Positions 42,512-51,702 of a stretch of 54,362 nt of DNA are shown here, piece after piece. Source of the stretch: Acidobacteriaceae bacterium (GTDB lineage: Bacteria; Acidobacteriota; Terriglobia; Terriglobales; Acidobacteriaceae); contig DAIDGW010000043.1 in assembly GCA_027452245.1 (NCBI GenBank), forward strand, positions 1-54,362. Direction: 5' to 3'. Under the pieces are notes generated by a model. That model searched no databases and had not been told where the DNA came from. It was given only the letters and a program-made list of their open reading frames with translations. Positions within the stretch are counted from its first letter, which is position 1. The number at the start of each line of letters is the position of its first letter. The position numbers were made by a program, and so were the translations under genes.

Positions 42512-42728
42512 TTCGTTACGCGACGAGGAGATCGATTACTCCGAGGGTCCTCGGCTGGGCCCGGAATTCTTCGCCGAGGCGATGGTATGGCCGGGACGCA
42601 AGAAGCAGATTACGCTGAGGATCGATCCCGACGTGCTCGATTTTTTTCGCCAGCAAGGACGCGGCTATCAGACGACAATCAATGCCATCCTTCGCCGGTA
42701 TGTGGAAGCGCGCAAGCGGCGGACGTGA
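42456..42728 (+). CDS. brnA: BrnA-type antitoxin
   Basis: A 90-residue antitoxin. The C-terminal part KKQITLRIDPDVLDFFRQQGRGYQTTINAILRRYVEA is the BrnA DNA-binding segment, and SLRDEEIDYSEGPRLGPEFF is the toxin-contacting region seen in the family. The most likely start is GTG 42456, with AAGG upstream, overlapping the end of brnT by 56 bases. A much longer open frame reaches back to 42243, but its first part is brnT sequence in the wrong frame. The gene is intact although its toxin is broken, as if antitoxin or repressor activity were still useful. It ends directly against the alr stop codon. Confidence 0.82.
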   Translation: MKSAHNTQKRSRTSWKRVDSLRDEEIDYSEGPRLGPEFFAEAMVWPGRKKQITLRIDPDVLDFFRQQGRGYQTTINAILRRYVEARKRRT

Positions 42729-43898
42729 TCAGCTCACATACCGGCGGGGGACGCGCTTGGAGATGTTGCAGAGAATTTCGTAGGGAATGGTATTAGCCAT
42801 GCGGGCGTGATCGGAGGCGTCGACCGTGAGTCCATCGGAGGAACCCAGAAGGATGACTTCATCGCCGACAGAGACTCCGGGGATGCCGGTCACATCGGCC
42901 AAGGTCAGATCCATTGAAACGCGGCCGACGATGGGTGCGTACTGGCTGCGGGCGATCACGCGACCGCGGTTGGAAAGCTGGCGATTATATCCATCGGCAT
43001 AACCGACGGGAAGCACGGCGATCTGTGCCGGAGCCTTGGTGACGTGGGTTCCTCCGTATCCGAGAGGCTGATTCGGCGGGAGATTCCGCAGGGAGACAAT
43101 GCGGGTCTTCCAAGTAAGAATCGGGTTCAGCCGCAAAGTCCCATTGCTGCTCTCGCGCCCGGCACGGTGGAAGGGGAGGTGATAGCCGTAGAGCGCGATG
43201 CCGGGCCGGACCATGTGATTCCAGGTGTCGCGGCGAGAGAGGATCGCGCCCGTATTGGCCATGTGCACAAGTTTCGGCTCGATTCCGGCTTTGCGAATCA
43301 GTTCACGTGCGGATTGGAATCGAGACTGTTGTTCCAAGACGGAGGGTGCGTCCATGACTTCGGAGGAGGCAAGATGAGTCGAGAGTCCTTCGACAACGAT
43401 GTGTTTTGCGTTTCTGATGGCGGCAAGCATGGCTGGAAACGCCTCGATTGCGACGCCGAGCCGTCCCATACCGCTATCGATCTTGAGATGTACTGGATGT
43501 GGGCCGCTGCCGAGTGAACGAGCAGCTTTATCCAGGGACTCGATGTGCCAGGGTTCCCAGACCGTGGGCGTGAGGCGCAGCCGGGCAATTTCGGTTTCCT
43601 CCCCGTGCCAGAAGCCGGTCATCAGCAGAATGTTGGCGCGAATGCCCGCGTCGCGCAGGGGAATAGCTTCGTCCAGGCAGGTGACGCCCAGCCATGTGGC
43701 GCCCTCGGCTTCCAGCGCACGCGAGCATTCGAGGGCGCCATGTCCGTAGGCATTGGCCTTGACGACGGCGCAGACCGTCACATCGGAGCCGACATGATTC
43801 TGTATTGTCCGGAAATTCTGCCGGAGGGAGGAAAGAGAAACCTCCGCCCACGTGGGGCGGGTTGCCGTGCGATTCAGGATTTCAGCGGTTCCTGCCAT
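42729..43898 (-). CDS. alr: Alanine racemase
   Basis: A 389-residue fold-type III PLP enzyme giving D-alanine for peptidoglycan. The PLP lysine is Lys47 in VCAVVKANAYGHG. The KIDSGMGRLG segment and THLASSE follow, and the catalytic tyrosine region is PLGYGGTHVTKAP, with IVGRVSMDL further on. The open frame extends ten codons to 43928. I prefer ATG 43898 because a TATAAT (43908-43913, minus strand) sits eight bases before it, which would allow a leaderless or very short-leader transcript. Neither start has a Shine-Dalgarno site. It converges on brnA without a gap. Confidence 0.95.
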   Translation of the reverse strand: MAGTAEILNRTATRPTWAEVSLSSLRQNFRTIQNHVGSDVTVCAVVKANAYGHGALECSRALEAEGATWLGVTCLDEAIPLRDAGIRANILLMTGFWHGEETEIARLRLTPTVWEPWHIESLDKAARSLGSGPHPVHLKIDSGMGRLGVAIEAFPAMLAAIRNAKHIVVEGLSTHLASSEVMDAPSVLEQQSRFQSARELIRKAGIEPKLVHMANTGAILSRRDTWNHMVRPGIALYGYHLPFHRAGRESSNGTLRLNPILTWKTRIVSLRNLPPNQPLGYGGTHVTKAPAQIAVLPVGYADGYNRQLSNRGRVIARSQYAPIVGRVSMDLTLADVTGIPGVSVGDEVILLGSSDGLTVDASDHARMANTIPYEILCNISKRVPRRYVS

Positions 43899-43945
43899 TG
43901 AGGCGATTATAGCCGCGTGCAGCTGCATGCTCGGTGACGCACGCG

Positions 43946-44668
43946 TTACTGCCTACTCAAGGAGAAATTGACGGTGATCTGCGTTTCTACCTCTACCGGT
44001 TCTCCGTTCAGCACATACGGCCGATAACGCCACTGGCGTACGGCATCGAGGGCGGCGGTGACCAGCACGGGGTGACCGGAGATAACGCGCAGGTTTTCAA
44101 TTGAACCGTCCTTGCTGATGGTAGCTGCCAGTATCACCGCGCCCTGAATTCGCGCACTGCGCGCGAGCGGCGGATATACCGGCTGAACTTTGCGAATCAA
44201 GTCGCCTTCGCTCATATGCGAAATGCGCACAGGATGAGGCTGCACGTGCGGCGGCGGTAGAGGAACAGGCTGTCCCGTGGACCACAGCGCGTAAGGAACA
44301 GCGGGGCCCGTGCGAGACCCAGTGTCGCCGGGAACGTACGGCCCATCGCCAATCTGCGGTGGAGGGACATCGTCCTGGACAATGCGAATACCGATCGGAA
44401 TGCTGAGAGGCATGATGATTCTGCCATTCAGCATGTTGCCGAGAAGATGCGAGGGTGAGTGTGCAATTTCGGGCGGGCGTCCGGGAGGTACGGTCAATAC
44501 GGTTGGCGTGCCCACTGGCCTTAGAAAGGGGAGGGCTACGGGACGGATCAAGGGAACAATGATCAATGCTCCGGTAACCAATGCCTGAAAGGTGAATGAT
44601 GCGATGGTGGAATAGCTGCGGCGCGAACGTTGGGCCCAGGAAGTATCCCGAATGCTATCGGCGAACAT
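43946..44668 (-). CDS. tonB: Energy transducer TonB
   Basis: A 240-residue TonB-family protein. A cytoplasmic N-tail (SWAQRSRRSYST) precedes one transmembrane helix (about 22-45). A proline-rich periplasmic stretch follows (VPPPQIGDGPYVPG, PVPLPPPHVQPHPV), then the C-terminal TonB domain (IRKVQPVYPPLARSARIQGAVILAATISKDGSIENLRVISGHPVLVTAALDAVRQWRYRPYVLNGEPVEVETQITVNF). It would pass proton-motive energy to outer-membrane receptors such as the Oar-like protein at 7.8-11.2 kb. ATG 44668 has CAGGAGGACACC upstream and is preferred over a longer frame. A terminator separates it from the OmpH genes, so it has its own promoter. Confidence 0.9.
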   Translation of the reverse strand: MFADSIRDTSWAQRSRRSYSTIASFTFQALVTGALIIVPLIRPVALPFLRPVGTPTVLTVPPGRPPEIAHSPSHLLGNMLNGRIIMPLSIPIGIRIVQDDVPPPQIGDGPYVPGDTGSRTGPAVPYALWSTGQPVPLPPPHVQPHPVRISHMSEGDLIRKVQPVYPPLARSARIQGAVILAATISKDGSIENLRVISGHPVLVTAALDAVRQWRYRPYVLNGEPVEVETQITVNFSLSRQ

Positions 44669-44738
44669 GGTGTCCTCCTGCAGAGGTAGCGGCTGCTGAA
44701 ATGGACACCCGGGAGGAGCAGGCTGGAGCCCTCGCAAG

Positions 44739-44768
44739 AAAAAATAAAGGCCGCTAAAATTGCGGCCT
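44739..44768 (-). terminator. Intrinsic terminator after the OmpH/Skp genes
   Basis: On the minus strand AGGCCGC and GCGGCCT form a 7-bp stem with loop AATTTTA, followed by TTATTTTTT. It lies 33 bases after the stop of the second OmpH/Skp gene and ends the bamA-ompH-ompH unit. Confidence 0.85.
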
Positions 44769-44801
44769 GTCAGGAACCTTTCTAGTTTTCAGGTGTCACT
44801 C

Positions 44802-45476
44802 CTACTTCGGAGTCCCGCTGGATGACGAAGGCTTCCGGGCAGCCGGGTGAGTGGAAGAGGGCTTAGGTGCTGCGGGTCCCGGTGCCGCCACCCCCGATTG
44901 CGCGTTGTAGGCATCGACAACATCCTTCGTGATGTCGATGGTTGGGCCATACCAAAGCACCGGGCTTTGGGGCCAGGTCTTGGAGGTGTCCATAATCAGG
45001 CCAAACCCATTGGACTGCGCGTACTTCACGACCAGGGGAGCCATCTTCTTCAAGATGCGCTGGGCAATCTCGTTCTGCTGATTTCCAGCGTCATCCTGGG
45101 CGTCCTGCACGTCCCGATCGAAAATCTTCTTCTTCGATTCGATCTGCTGTACAAGCGCGCTGCGGGCATCGTCGTTCAGTTTGTCGCCTTGAGTTTGCAG
45201 TTGCTTTTGCAGACTCTGGAGTTCATCGTTTTGGGACTTGAGCTCGTTCTGCTTGGGTTCAAGCTTCTTCTGCAGAGCCTCGAAATCGCGGCGGCCTTCA
45301 TTGGTGTTGATGATTGCCTGTTCGATATTGATGGTGCCGACACGCGTACCGGCGCTAGCTCCGGTGGAGGGTGCAGGGCCAGATCCGGTGCCGGCCGCAG
45401 CTGGAAGGGTCTGGGCCAGTGCCGTGATCGCGACGAAGACCGCAGGCAGCGCAAACGTTTTCAGAGCATTTTTCAT
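44802..45476 (-). CDS. OmpH/Skp-family periplasmic chaperone, copy 1
   Basis: A 224-residue exported protein with a signal peptide (ending TALAQ). The Skp/OmpH domain is VGTINIEQAIINTNEGRRDFEALQKKLEPKQNELKSQNDELQSLQKQLQTQGDKL, a long coiled coil, then IAQRILKKMAPLVVKYAQSNGFGLIMDTSK and the strand VLWYGPTIDITKDVVDAYN. A P/S/A/K-rich tail of about 30 residues ends the protein. Skp binds unfolded outer-membrane proteins and hands them to BamA, whose gene lies upstream on the same strand. A paralogue precedes it by 27 bases. Confidence 0.9.
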   Translation of the reverse strand: MKNALKTFALPAVFVAITALAQTLPAAAGTGSGPAPSTGASAGTRVGTINIEQAIINTNEGRRDFEALQKKLEPKQNELKSQNDELQSLQKQLQTQGDKLNDDARSALVQQIESKKKIFDRDVQDAQDDAGNQQNEIAQRILKKMAPLVVKYAQSNGFGLIMDTSKTWPQSPVLWYGPTIDITKDVVDAYNAQSGVAAPGPAAPKPSSTHPAARKPSSSSGTPK

Positions 45477-45503
45477 CGATTCGGTTAAACCCCTTTTGGG
45501 AGA

Positions 45504-46217
45504 CTACTGAGGCGCCTGAGTTGATTTTGAAGTTGGAGTCTTGCTGGCCGGACTGTGCCCGGTTGCCGGCTTGGGAGCAGCAGGCTGCGCGGCGGCCGGT
45601 GCAGCGACCCCCGATTGCGTATTGTAAGCCTCGACCACGGACCGGGTGATATCGACGCCCTCACCCGCCCACAGTACGGGACTCTGCGGCCAAGGGTTTG
45701 AAATATCCACGATCATCGCGATGTTGTTTTCCTGCGCATACTTCACGATCACGGGCGCCATTTTCTGGAGGATACGCTGAAAGATTTCCTTCTGCTGATT
45801 GCCGGCATCCTCCTGGGCATCCTGCACCGCGCGATCGAAGGATTTCTTCTTGCTCTCGATCTGCTTCTGTAAATTCGACAACGCTTCCGGATTCAGCTTG
45901 TCCTGCTGGGTCTGCAGCTGCTTTTGCAGCGATTCCAGCTCGTCATTCTGGCTCTTGAGCTCAGTCTGCTTGGGCTCAAGCTTTTTCTGGAGGGCGTCGA
46001 AATCGCGGCGGCCTTCATTGCAGGCGAGGACCGCCTGTTCGATGTTGATGGTACCTAGCTTCGTGCTCGACGAAGCGGCAGGAGAGGAACTGGTAACGCC
46101 GGGAGCAGCCGGCAGAGGCGTACTGGATGGGGCGGCCGGGCTAGCGGTTTGCGCGAGCGCCGACATTCCGACGCAAAGCGCACCAGCCATAAAGATTCGC
46201 AGAAACTTGCGGGTCAT
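45504..46217 (-). CDS. OmpH/Skp-family periplasmic chaperone, copy 2
   Basis: A 237-residue paralogue of the neighbouring gene. The signal peptide ends SALAQT. The domain GTINIEQAVLACNEGRRDFDALQKKLEPKQTELKSQNDELESLQKQLQTQQDKL and IFQRILQKMAPVIVKYAQENNIAMIVDISNPWPQSPVLWAGEGVDITRSVVEAYNTQSGVAAP are nearly the same as copy 1, showing a recent tandem duplication or conversion. Three starts are possible: ATG 46217, TTG 46226 (better GGAG spacing) and ATG 46244. It is the second gene after bamA, 286 bases away, so it may have its own promoter. Confidence 0.9.
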   Translation of the reverse strand: MTRKFLRIFMAGALCVGMSALAQTASPAAPSSTPLPAAPGVTSSSPAASSSTKLGTINIEQAVLACNEGRRDFDALQKKLEPKQTELKSQNDELESLQKQLQTQQDKLNPEALSNLQKQIESKKKSFDRAVQDAQEDAGNQQKEIFQRILQKMAPVIVKYAQENNIAMIVDISNPWPQSPVLWAGEGVDITRSVVEAYNTQSGVAAPAAAQPAAPKPATGHSPASKTPTSKSTQAPQ

Positions 46218-46503
46218 GGGATTCAACTGAACTCCTTGGAACATGGTTCCGGGAATGAACTTCTAATTCTTCGCAGATGCTTTCTGCTCAATGCTTGGCC
46301 GCACCGATGAGGTTACGCCAACCTGGCTGTCGTCGGGAGACGCAATCGATGCCAGCTATACACGCCGAAGCTGCGGGTGTACGTTCCACCCTCACCAGTT
46401 CCCTGCAATGGCGTGAATCAGAAACATTATAGATTTGCCGCTGGTGGCCGTCAAACGCAATGGTGGACATTTTCTCCGCCCGGAATTCCGCCGCCAGACA
46501 GGC

Positions 46504-49389
46504 CTAGAACGTCGTGGCCACGGTGAACCGGAACGTCTTCCTGGGCTCTCGCAGCAGGTATTGGGGCGAGTAAATGGTCTTCGCCTGATAGTAGGTATAG
46601 TCGCCGGCTGCGCCTGTCGGGAACATGCCGCGCGTAATCGGAATCGGCGACGATGTGTATCGATCGAGCCGTACCGGGTTATAGGCCCAGTAGATTCGGA
46701 ATGGCGCGTTGATGACCGGCAAGAACATCTGCAATTCCAGTCCCATAGACATACGAGGCTGCCAGTTGCCCGGTCCCTGCTGTAACTGGTTCTTGGGAGG
46801 TGGATTCAGAACGGTGCCGGGGGTGCAACCTGACGAGGTGGTGATGTCCAGCGAGGGGCAGCCAAACTGGGTGCTGATCAACTGGCTGTATTGAACCTGG
46901 GCAATCTGTAATTGCGACGGCCGCAGAATTGGATTCAGTCCGGCATCCATAAATGGAGCCAACGCCACAGGGCCGAAGATCGTGATTCGATATTCCAGGT
47001 TGCTGGTAAGGCTGAAATCGCCTCCGGGGAAGACAATCTGATCCACAGGTATGGGAACCGAGACGGCGCCGCGGCCGGCATTGGCTGGATCCCTCAACAC
47101 GGGAGTGCCATCCGGGTTTCGCAGAGTGATGGAGCCGGCACTGGGTAGAAAGGCAACGGGGGAGATCGAGCGGATGTCAAATCCGCGGATGTCGTTTTCG
47201 CCACCCATGTAGAAGCGCTGAAATGGAGGCGCAACCAAGCCGCCAAAGCCCGAAATGAAGGAACCCTGCACATTGAACCCGAGTGCGTTCCGGTTGTTCT
47301 GCATGGGCATGAACTGCTTGTATTGCACAATGGGGCGAATCGAATTGATCGTTCCGCCGAGACCCGCGATTTCGGCTCCCGCGGTGAACTGATGCCCGTG
47401 GTGAGGCGAGATTCCGCTGTCGAGCGTATTGAACGAGAAGTTCGGGAAAATCTTGCTGGTGATGATGCCAATCAGTGCGTTAGGGCCCGAAATTCCGCGG
47501 AAGGCCATGTATTCGAACAGGGTCTTGGAAGCGTTGCTGAGCGCGATCATCGAAGAACGATCAAACGAATACGTCACACCAACTCTTTTGAAAGAACGGT
47601 GCAACGGGTAGCTCAGCGAGGTCGTAAACCCGGCGCTAGATTGCGTGTAATTCTGCAGGTTCTGGAGGATGGCCTGCGACAGGTTGACGGCTTGTCCAGT
47701 GAACAGCGAATACTGCTTCGCCTGGTTGAAGCTCATCTTGTTGCCGTAGACGGTGAACCCGAACTGCAGCGGGCGATCGAACATATACGGCTGGGTGAAG
47801 CCAAACAGAATACTGCGGGCCAGGTTTCCCAGGCTGACTTGGACCTGCAGGGTTTCGCCCAATCCCAGGAAGTTGTTGGTGGTGTAGTTCAGTCCGACGA
47901 AAGCGCCTTCCAAGCCGCTCACACCGCCATTCAGTCCGATGCTGTTCTTGCCCTTTTCGTGCACTTTCAGCGTCAGATCGACGGTGCCATTCTTTTCATC
48001 AAGTTTTTTCTGTGTGGTATCCGGATCATCCGGTTTCAGCTGATCGAAATAAGAGAGCTGATTCAGGCGGAGCAAGCTCAGTTCCCACAGACGGGAGTTG
48101 TAGACACTCCCTTCTTCAAGCGCTAATTCGCGCCGAATAACCTTGTCGCGGGTGGTTGTATTTCCTTCGAACTCGATGCGGCGCACAAAGAACTGCTTGC
48201 CCTCGTCCACATCGATTTCAAGATAGGCCAGCTTTTTGTCATCGTCGAAGGTGGTATTGGGGACCGGCGTGAAATTGATATAGCCAAATTCACCGTAGGC
48301 CTTGCGCATATTCTCCAGCCCCTTGGCAATCTTCTGGCGGCTGAAAGTATCGCCGTCTTTGAGGGGGAAGAGATTGCGCAACGCCGCGGTATTCGTAATC
48401 GCTTTGTTGCCCTTGAACGTAATTTTCCCGAGGCGGTAGCGGTCTCCTTCTTCAATCGGCATCGTGATATCGACCGCCTTGCCGGCACCCTTTTGCAGCA
48501 GTGGAATATGGAACCCGGGACGCCCGGTGTCATGAATCTGGGTTTTGGGATCGTTCACGACAACTTTGAAGTACCCGCGGTTCTGATACTCGGCACGCAC
48601 CCGCTCGGTGTCTTCTTCCAGCTTTGTCGCATCATAGGTCCGCGCGAAGATGTCTTCCAGAAAAATGGAGTGTGGAACTCCGATGGGCCGGAGATTCTTC
48701 ATGGCCGCACGCAAAATGCGGCTCTTCACGTGGGCGTTGCCCTGGAAGATGATCTTCCCGACCTTTACCTTTGGACCCTCTTTGATCACGAAGGTGATGC
48801 CGACGGCTGCCGGAGGAATTTGGCGAATTTCGGTGCGGATGGTGGCAAACTGGCGACCGTGCTCCGCCAGGAGTCCTTTGATCGCGACCTCGGCCTTTTT
48901 TACGCGCGTGGGATCGTACTGACTCTCCACGGAAAGGCCAACCTTGGCTTCCTTGAAGCGATCGAGAATATCGCTGGTTGAGATCGAGCTTATGCCCAGA
49001 TAGTTGATTTCACGAATCGTCGGCTTTTCTTTGACCTGGAAGATGACGCGCCAGCCTTTGGGCGTCTGCTCACGCAGGATCTTGATGTCCTGAAAATAGC
49101 CGGTGTTCCACAGGGAGTTGAAATCGCGCTCCAGGCTAGCTGGATCGTAAATGTCCCCGGGCTTGGTGAAAATCCGGGCCCGGATGGTATCCGCGGGAAT
49201 GCGGCGGTTTCCCGTAATGCTGATCTCCGAGATGACGTCGCTCTGTGCCCAGGAATGTCCCACCCCGATCAGCAGTACCAGCAGGAGTAGCGCTGCGCTC
49301 GATCTCACCATGAAAAGCAGCGGGTTCTTGCGCCAAATGGGGCGAGGTGCGCGGAAGTTTGCGTATTTCGACGCTGGACCTCCGGGCAC
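46504..49389 (-). CDS. bamA: Outer-membrane protein assembly factor BamA
   Basis: A 961-residue Omp85 protein. A signal peptide (about 27-49, ending SWAQ) is followed by five POTRA domains (from ISEISITGNRRIPADTIRARIFTKPGDIYD through IEFEGNTTTRDKVIRRELALEEGSVYNSRL). The C-terminal 16-strand barrel contains the lid-lock region YMGGENDIRGFDIRS, and the protein ends in phenylalanine (FRFTVATTF). It is longer than the proteobacterial protein (about 800 residues) through insertions in POTRA 3 and barrel loops. It folds and inserts outer-membrane proteins, including its own client receptors. The start is GTG 49389 or the internal ATG near 49311 (MVRSSAALL), which begins the signal peptide more neatly. 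The OmpH/Skp chaperones follow. Confidence 0.94.
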   Translation of the reverse strand: MPGGPASKYANFRAPRPIWRKNPLLFMVRSSAALLLLVLLIGVGHSWAQSDVISEISITGNRRIPADTIRARIFTKPGDIYDPASLERDFNSLWNTGYFQDIKILREQTPKGWRVIFQVKEKPTIREINYLGISSISTSDILDRFKEAKVGLSVESQYDPTRVKKAEVAIKGLLAEHGRQFATIRTEIRQIPPAAVGITFVIKEGPKVKVGKIIFQGNAHVKSRILRAAMKNLRPIGVPHSIFLEDIFARTYDATKLEEDTERVRAEYQNRGYFKVVVNDPKTQIHDTGRPGFHIPLLQKGAGKAVDITMPIEEGDRYRLGKITFKGNKAITNTAALRNLFPLKDGDTFSRQKIAKGLENMRKAYGEFGYINFTPVPNTTFDDDKKLAYLEIDVDEGKQFFVRRIEFEGNTTTRDKVIRRELALEEGSVYNSRLWELSLLRLNQLSYFDQLKPDDPDTTQKKLDEKNGTVDLTLKVHEKGKNSIGLNGGVSGLEGAFVGLNYTTNNFLGLGETLQVQVSLGNLARSILFGFTQPYMFDRPLQFGFTVYGNKMSFNQAKQYSLFTGQAVNLSQAILQNLQNYTQSSAGFTTSLSYPLHRSFKRVGVTYSFDRSSMIALSNASKTLFEYMAFRGISGPNALIGIITSKIFPNFSFNTLDSGISPHHGHQFTAGAEIAGLGGTINSIRPIVQYKQFMPMQNNRNALGFNVQGSFISGFGGLVAPPFQRFYMGGENDIRGFDIRSISPVAFLPSAGSITLRNPDGTPVLRDPANAGRGAVSVPIPVDQIVFPGGDFSLTSNLEYRITIFGPVALAPFMDAGLNPILRPSQLQIAQVQYSQLISTQFGCPSLDITTSSGCTPGTVLNPPPKNQLQQGPGNWQPRMSMGLELQMFLPVINAPFRIYWAYNPVRLDRYTSSPIPITRGMFPTGAAGDYTYYQAKTIYSPQYLLREPRKTFRFTVATTF

Positions 49390-49525
49390 AAGAAGGTTCT
49401 CCGAATGAAAGCGAAAAGGAATCGCTGCGACCTCAGGCTCTGGGATTTAGGAAAACTGTCATTATACGGTAGAGAGTTCAAAAGCGTCCAAGGTGCAAGT
49501 TTCTTCTCTGCCCCAATATGCTTCC

Positions 49526-51649
49526 TCACGCTTGCTGGGAGAGCTCTACTTCAACCAAGACGGAATAAAACGTAGCCGAGTTGCCCATGTCGCTAAGTTT
49601 TTCTGATGTGAGCGTGTTGATGCTCTGTGAATTTTTTGAGAGCCTGGCCCAGTTCAAACGCGCGGCCACGACTCCCGGCTGCACAGCGCCATTCACCTTG
49701 GCCAACAACTCAACTGCGCCACGATGATTGAACACGCGCACGGGGCATCCATCCTGAATTCTGCGCGGTTCGGCGTCTGCCGGATGAATCTCCAAAATTC
49801 CCGGTTGCTCCAACTCCGCAACGGAAGACACATTGCAGAAACTGGAATTTAAGAAGTTATCAGATTTGCGGGCGAGCAGTTCGAGCGGCCATGCCTGGCG
49901 CCGGGTTCCGTGTCTCGATTCCTCCGGCGGATCAAAATTTGCAACCGGATCCAAGCCTTGCGCTCTTAATGTTTCGCTGTAAAGTTCGGCTCTCCCCGAA
50001 GGCGTGCGGAAACCGCCCTTGGCAAAGGGAAGAAATTCTTTCGCGGACTGGCTGGCATCGTCTGTTCTTGCACCTGCAAAGTTCAGACGCACCCAGGATT
50101 TTTTCTGCAACCAATCGCGATCAATGCCATCGAGCCATGGGTTTCCGCTCTTCAGGGCCAAGTCCATCATCTCATCAATCGTCTGTTGGAAGCACTCTTC
50201 CTCGAAGCCCATCTTCTCGGCCAGACTACGGAACACTTCAACATTGGAACGGCACTCCCCGAGAGGCTCGATCGCCTGGTCAGAAATCTGCAGGTAATAG
50301 TGTCCGTATGCCGTCTGCAGGTCGCGGTGCTCGAAGAAAGTCGTGGCTGGCAGAACGATATCGGCATAATCCGTCGTGTCCGTAAAAAATTGTTCGTGGA
50401 CGACGGTGAACAGATCCGGCCGCTGCAATCCACGAATCACTTCGTTGTGATTCGGGCAGACTGCGGCAGGGTTAGAACCGTACACGAAGAGCGCCTGAAT
50501 GGGAGGATCGGAGAGATGGTTCAAAGCCTTCCCCAGTTCAACCATGTTCACCACGCGAGCCGTACGGCCCAAAGCAGCGTTCATCAGATCAGGACGCTTC
50601 AGGCCTTGGCTGTTCAGACCGAAGGCACCGCTGGTCGAGAGTTGCAAACCGCCGCCGAGTTCTTTCCAGGATCCCGTGGTGCATGGCAGCATCACGATGG
50701 CTCGAGTGGCCATACCGCCTGATTGAGATCGCTGCACGCCGTAGTTGAGACGAATGGCCGCGGGGCGGATTGTGGCATACTCGCGCGCCAGTCTTCGGAT
50801 GTCAGCCGCCGGGATGCCTGTCCATTGCGCCACGCGCTCCGGCGGATACTCCTTCACCTTCTCCCGGAGATGTTCAAAACCAAGCGTGTACCTGGCAATG
50901 TAGTCGGGATCGTGGAGGTTTTCCGCAATGATGACGTGCATCACGCCCAGCGCAAGCGCGGCGTCGGTTCCGGGATTGATCGGCAGATACCAGTCGGCAC
51001 AGGCTGCCGTGCGCGTGCGATAAGGGTCGATCACCACCAGCTTGGCGCCATTTCTCCGCGCCTCGGTGATGAACGGCCACAGATGCACGTTATTGCCGTG
51101 AATATTCGAAGCCCAGGCGATGATGTAACGCGAACGGCGAAAATGCTCGGGGTCGGTGCCGAGCTTAACCCCCAGGACGGATTCCAGACCGGCTTCGCCA
51201 GCGGAAGAGCAGATTGTTCGCTCGAGTTGGGACGCGCCCATGCGATGAAAGAAGCGGCGGTCCATGGAGCCACTATTCAGAGTGCCCAATGTCCCACCGA
51301 ATGAATATGGAAGAATCGCCTCGCTGCCGAATTCCTGAACGATCTGGTGGAATCGCGCGGTAATCTCTTCCAGGGCTTCATCCCAGGAGATACGCTGCCA
51401 TGCGGCATTTTGGGGACCGGACCCTGTTCCTGCTCCCTTAGACGCGAGGCGGCGCATGGGGTACAGCACGCGGTCGGGGGAATAGACACGGTCCAAATAT
51501 TTCGCCACTTTCGCGCACAAAAAACCGCGCGTCACCGGATGTTCCGGATCGCCCTGGATCTTGGTTGCGCGTCCGTTCTCGACCGTGATCAACACCGCAC
51601 AGGCGTCAGGACAATCGTGCGGACAGGCGGCGTGAACAGTCTGCTTCAT
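49526..51649 (-). CDS. Molybdopterin oxidoreductase with N-terminal 4Fe-4S site
   Basis: A 707-residue catalytic subunit of the DMSO-reductase superfamily. The [4Fe-4S] motif is C-x3-C-x3-C at 9-17 (ACPHDCPDAC) with the fourth cysteine at 44 (GFLCAK). Molybdopterin-guanine-dinucleotide regions follow (SWDEALEEITARF, WASNIHGNNVHLWPF, VIDPYRTRTAACADWYLPINPGTDAALALG, FVYGSNPAAVCPNHN, DTTDYADIVLPATTFFEHRD), and a C-terminal dinucleotide-binding domain near 600-700. No signal peptide and no in-frame TGA are present, so it is cytoplasmic and not a selenoprotein. No electron-transfer subunit lies next to it, so partner and substrate are unknown. Confidence 0.9.
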   Translation of the reverse strand: MKQTVHAACPHDCPDACAVLITVENGRATKIQGDPEHPVTRGFLCAKVAKYLDRVYSPDRVLYPMRRLASKGAGTGSGPQNAAWQRISWDEALEEITARFHQIVQEFGSEAILPYSFGGTLGTLNSGSMDRRFFHRMGASQLERTICSSAGEAGLESVLGVKLGTDPEHFRRSRYIIAWASNIHGNNVHLWPFITEARRNGAKLVVIDPYRTRTAACADWYLPINPGTDAALALGVMHVIIAENLHDPDYIARYTLGFEHLREKVKEYPPERVAQWTGIPAADIRRLAREYATIRPAAIRLNYGVQRSQSGGMATRAIVMLPCTTGSWKELGGGLQLSTSGAFGLNSQGLKRPDLMNAALGRTARVVNMVELGKALNHLSDPPIQALFVYGSNPAAVCPNHNEVIRGLQRPDLFTVVHEQFFTDTTDYADIVLPATTFFEHRDLQTAYGHYYLQISDQAIEPLGECRSNVEVFRSLAEKMGFEEECFQQTIDEMMDLALKSGNPWLDGIDRDWLQKKSWVRLNFAGARTDDASQSAKEFLPFAKGGFRTPSGRAELYSETLRAQGLDPVANFDPPEESRHGTRRQAWPLELLARKSDNFLNSSFCNVSSVAELEQPGILEIHPADAEPRRIQDGCPVRVFNHRGAVELLAKVNGAVQPGVVAARLNWARLSKNSQSINTLTSEKLSDMGNSATFYSVLVEVELSQQA

Positions 51650-51702
51650 GGATCGTTTGATTATATGGTTTGTTTGAGATCCGCCCCAGTCCCGTCATAA
51701 AT

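Noticed and set aside
49526-51649. Selenocysteine-containing formate dehydrogenase, suggested by the tRNA-Sec
   Set aside because: The gene is one uninterrupted frame with no TGA, so it is not a selenoprotein.
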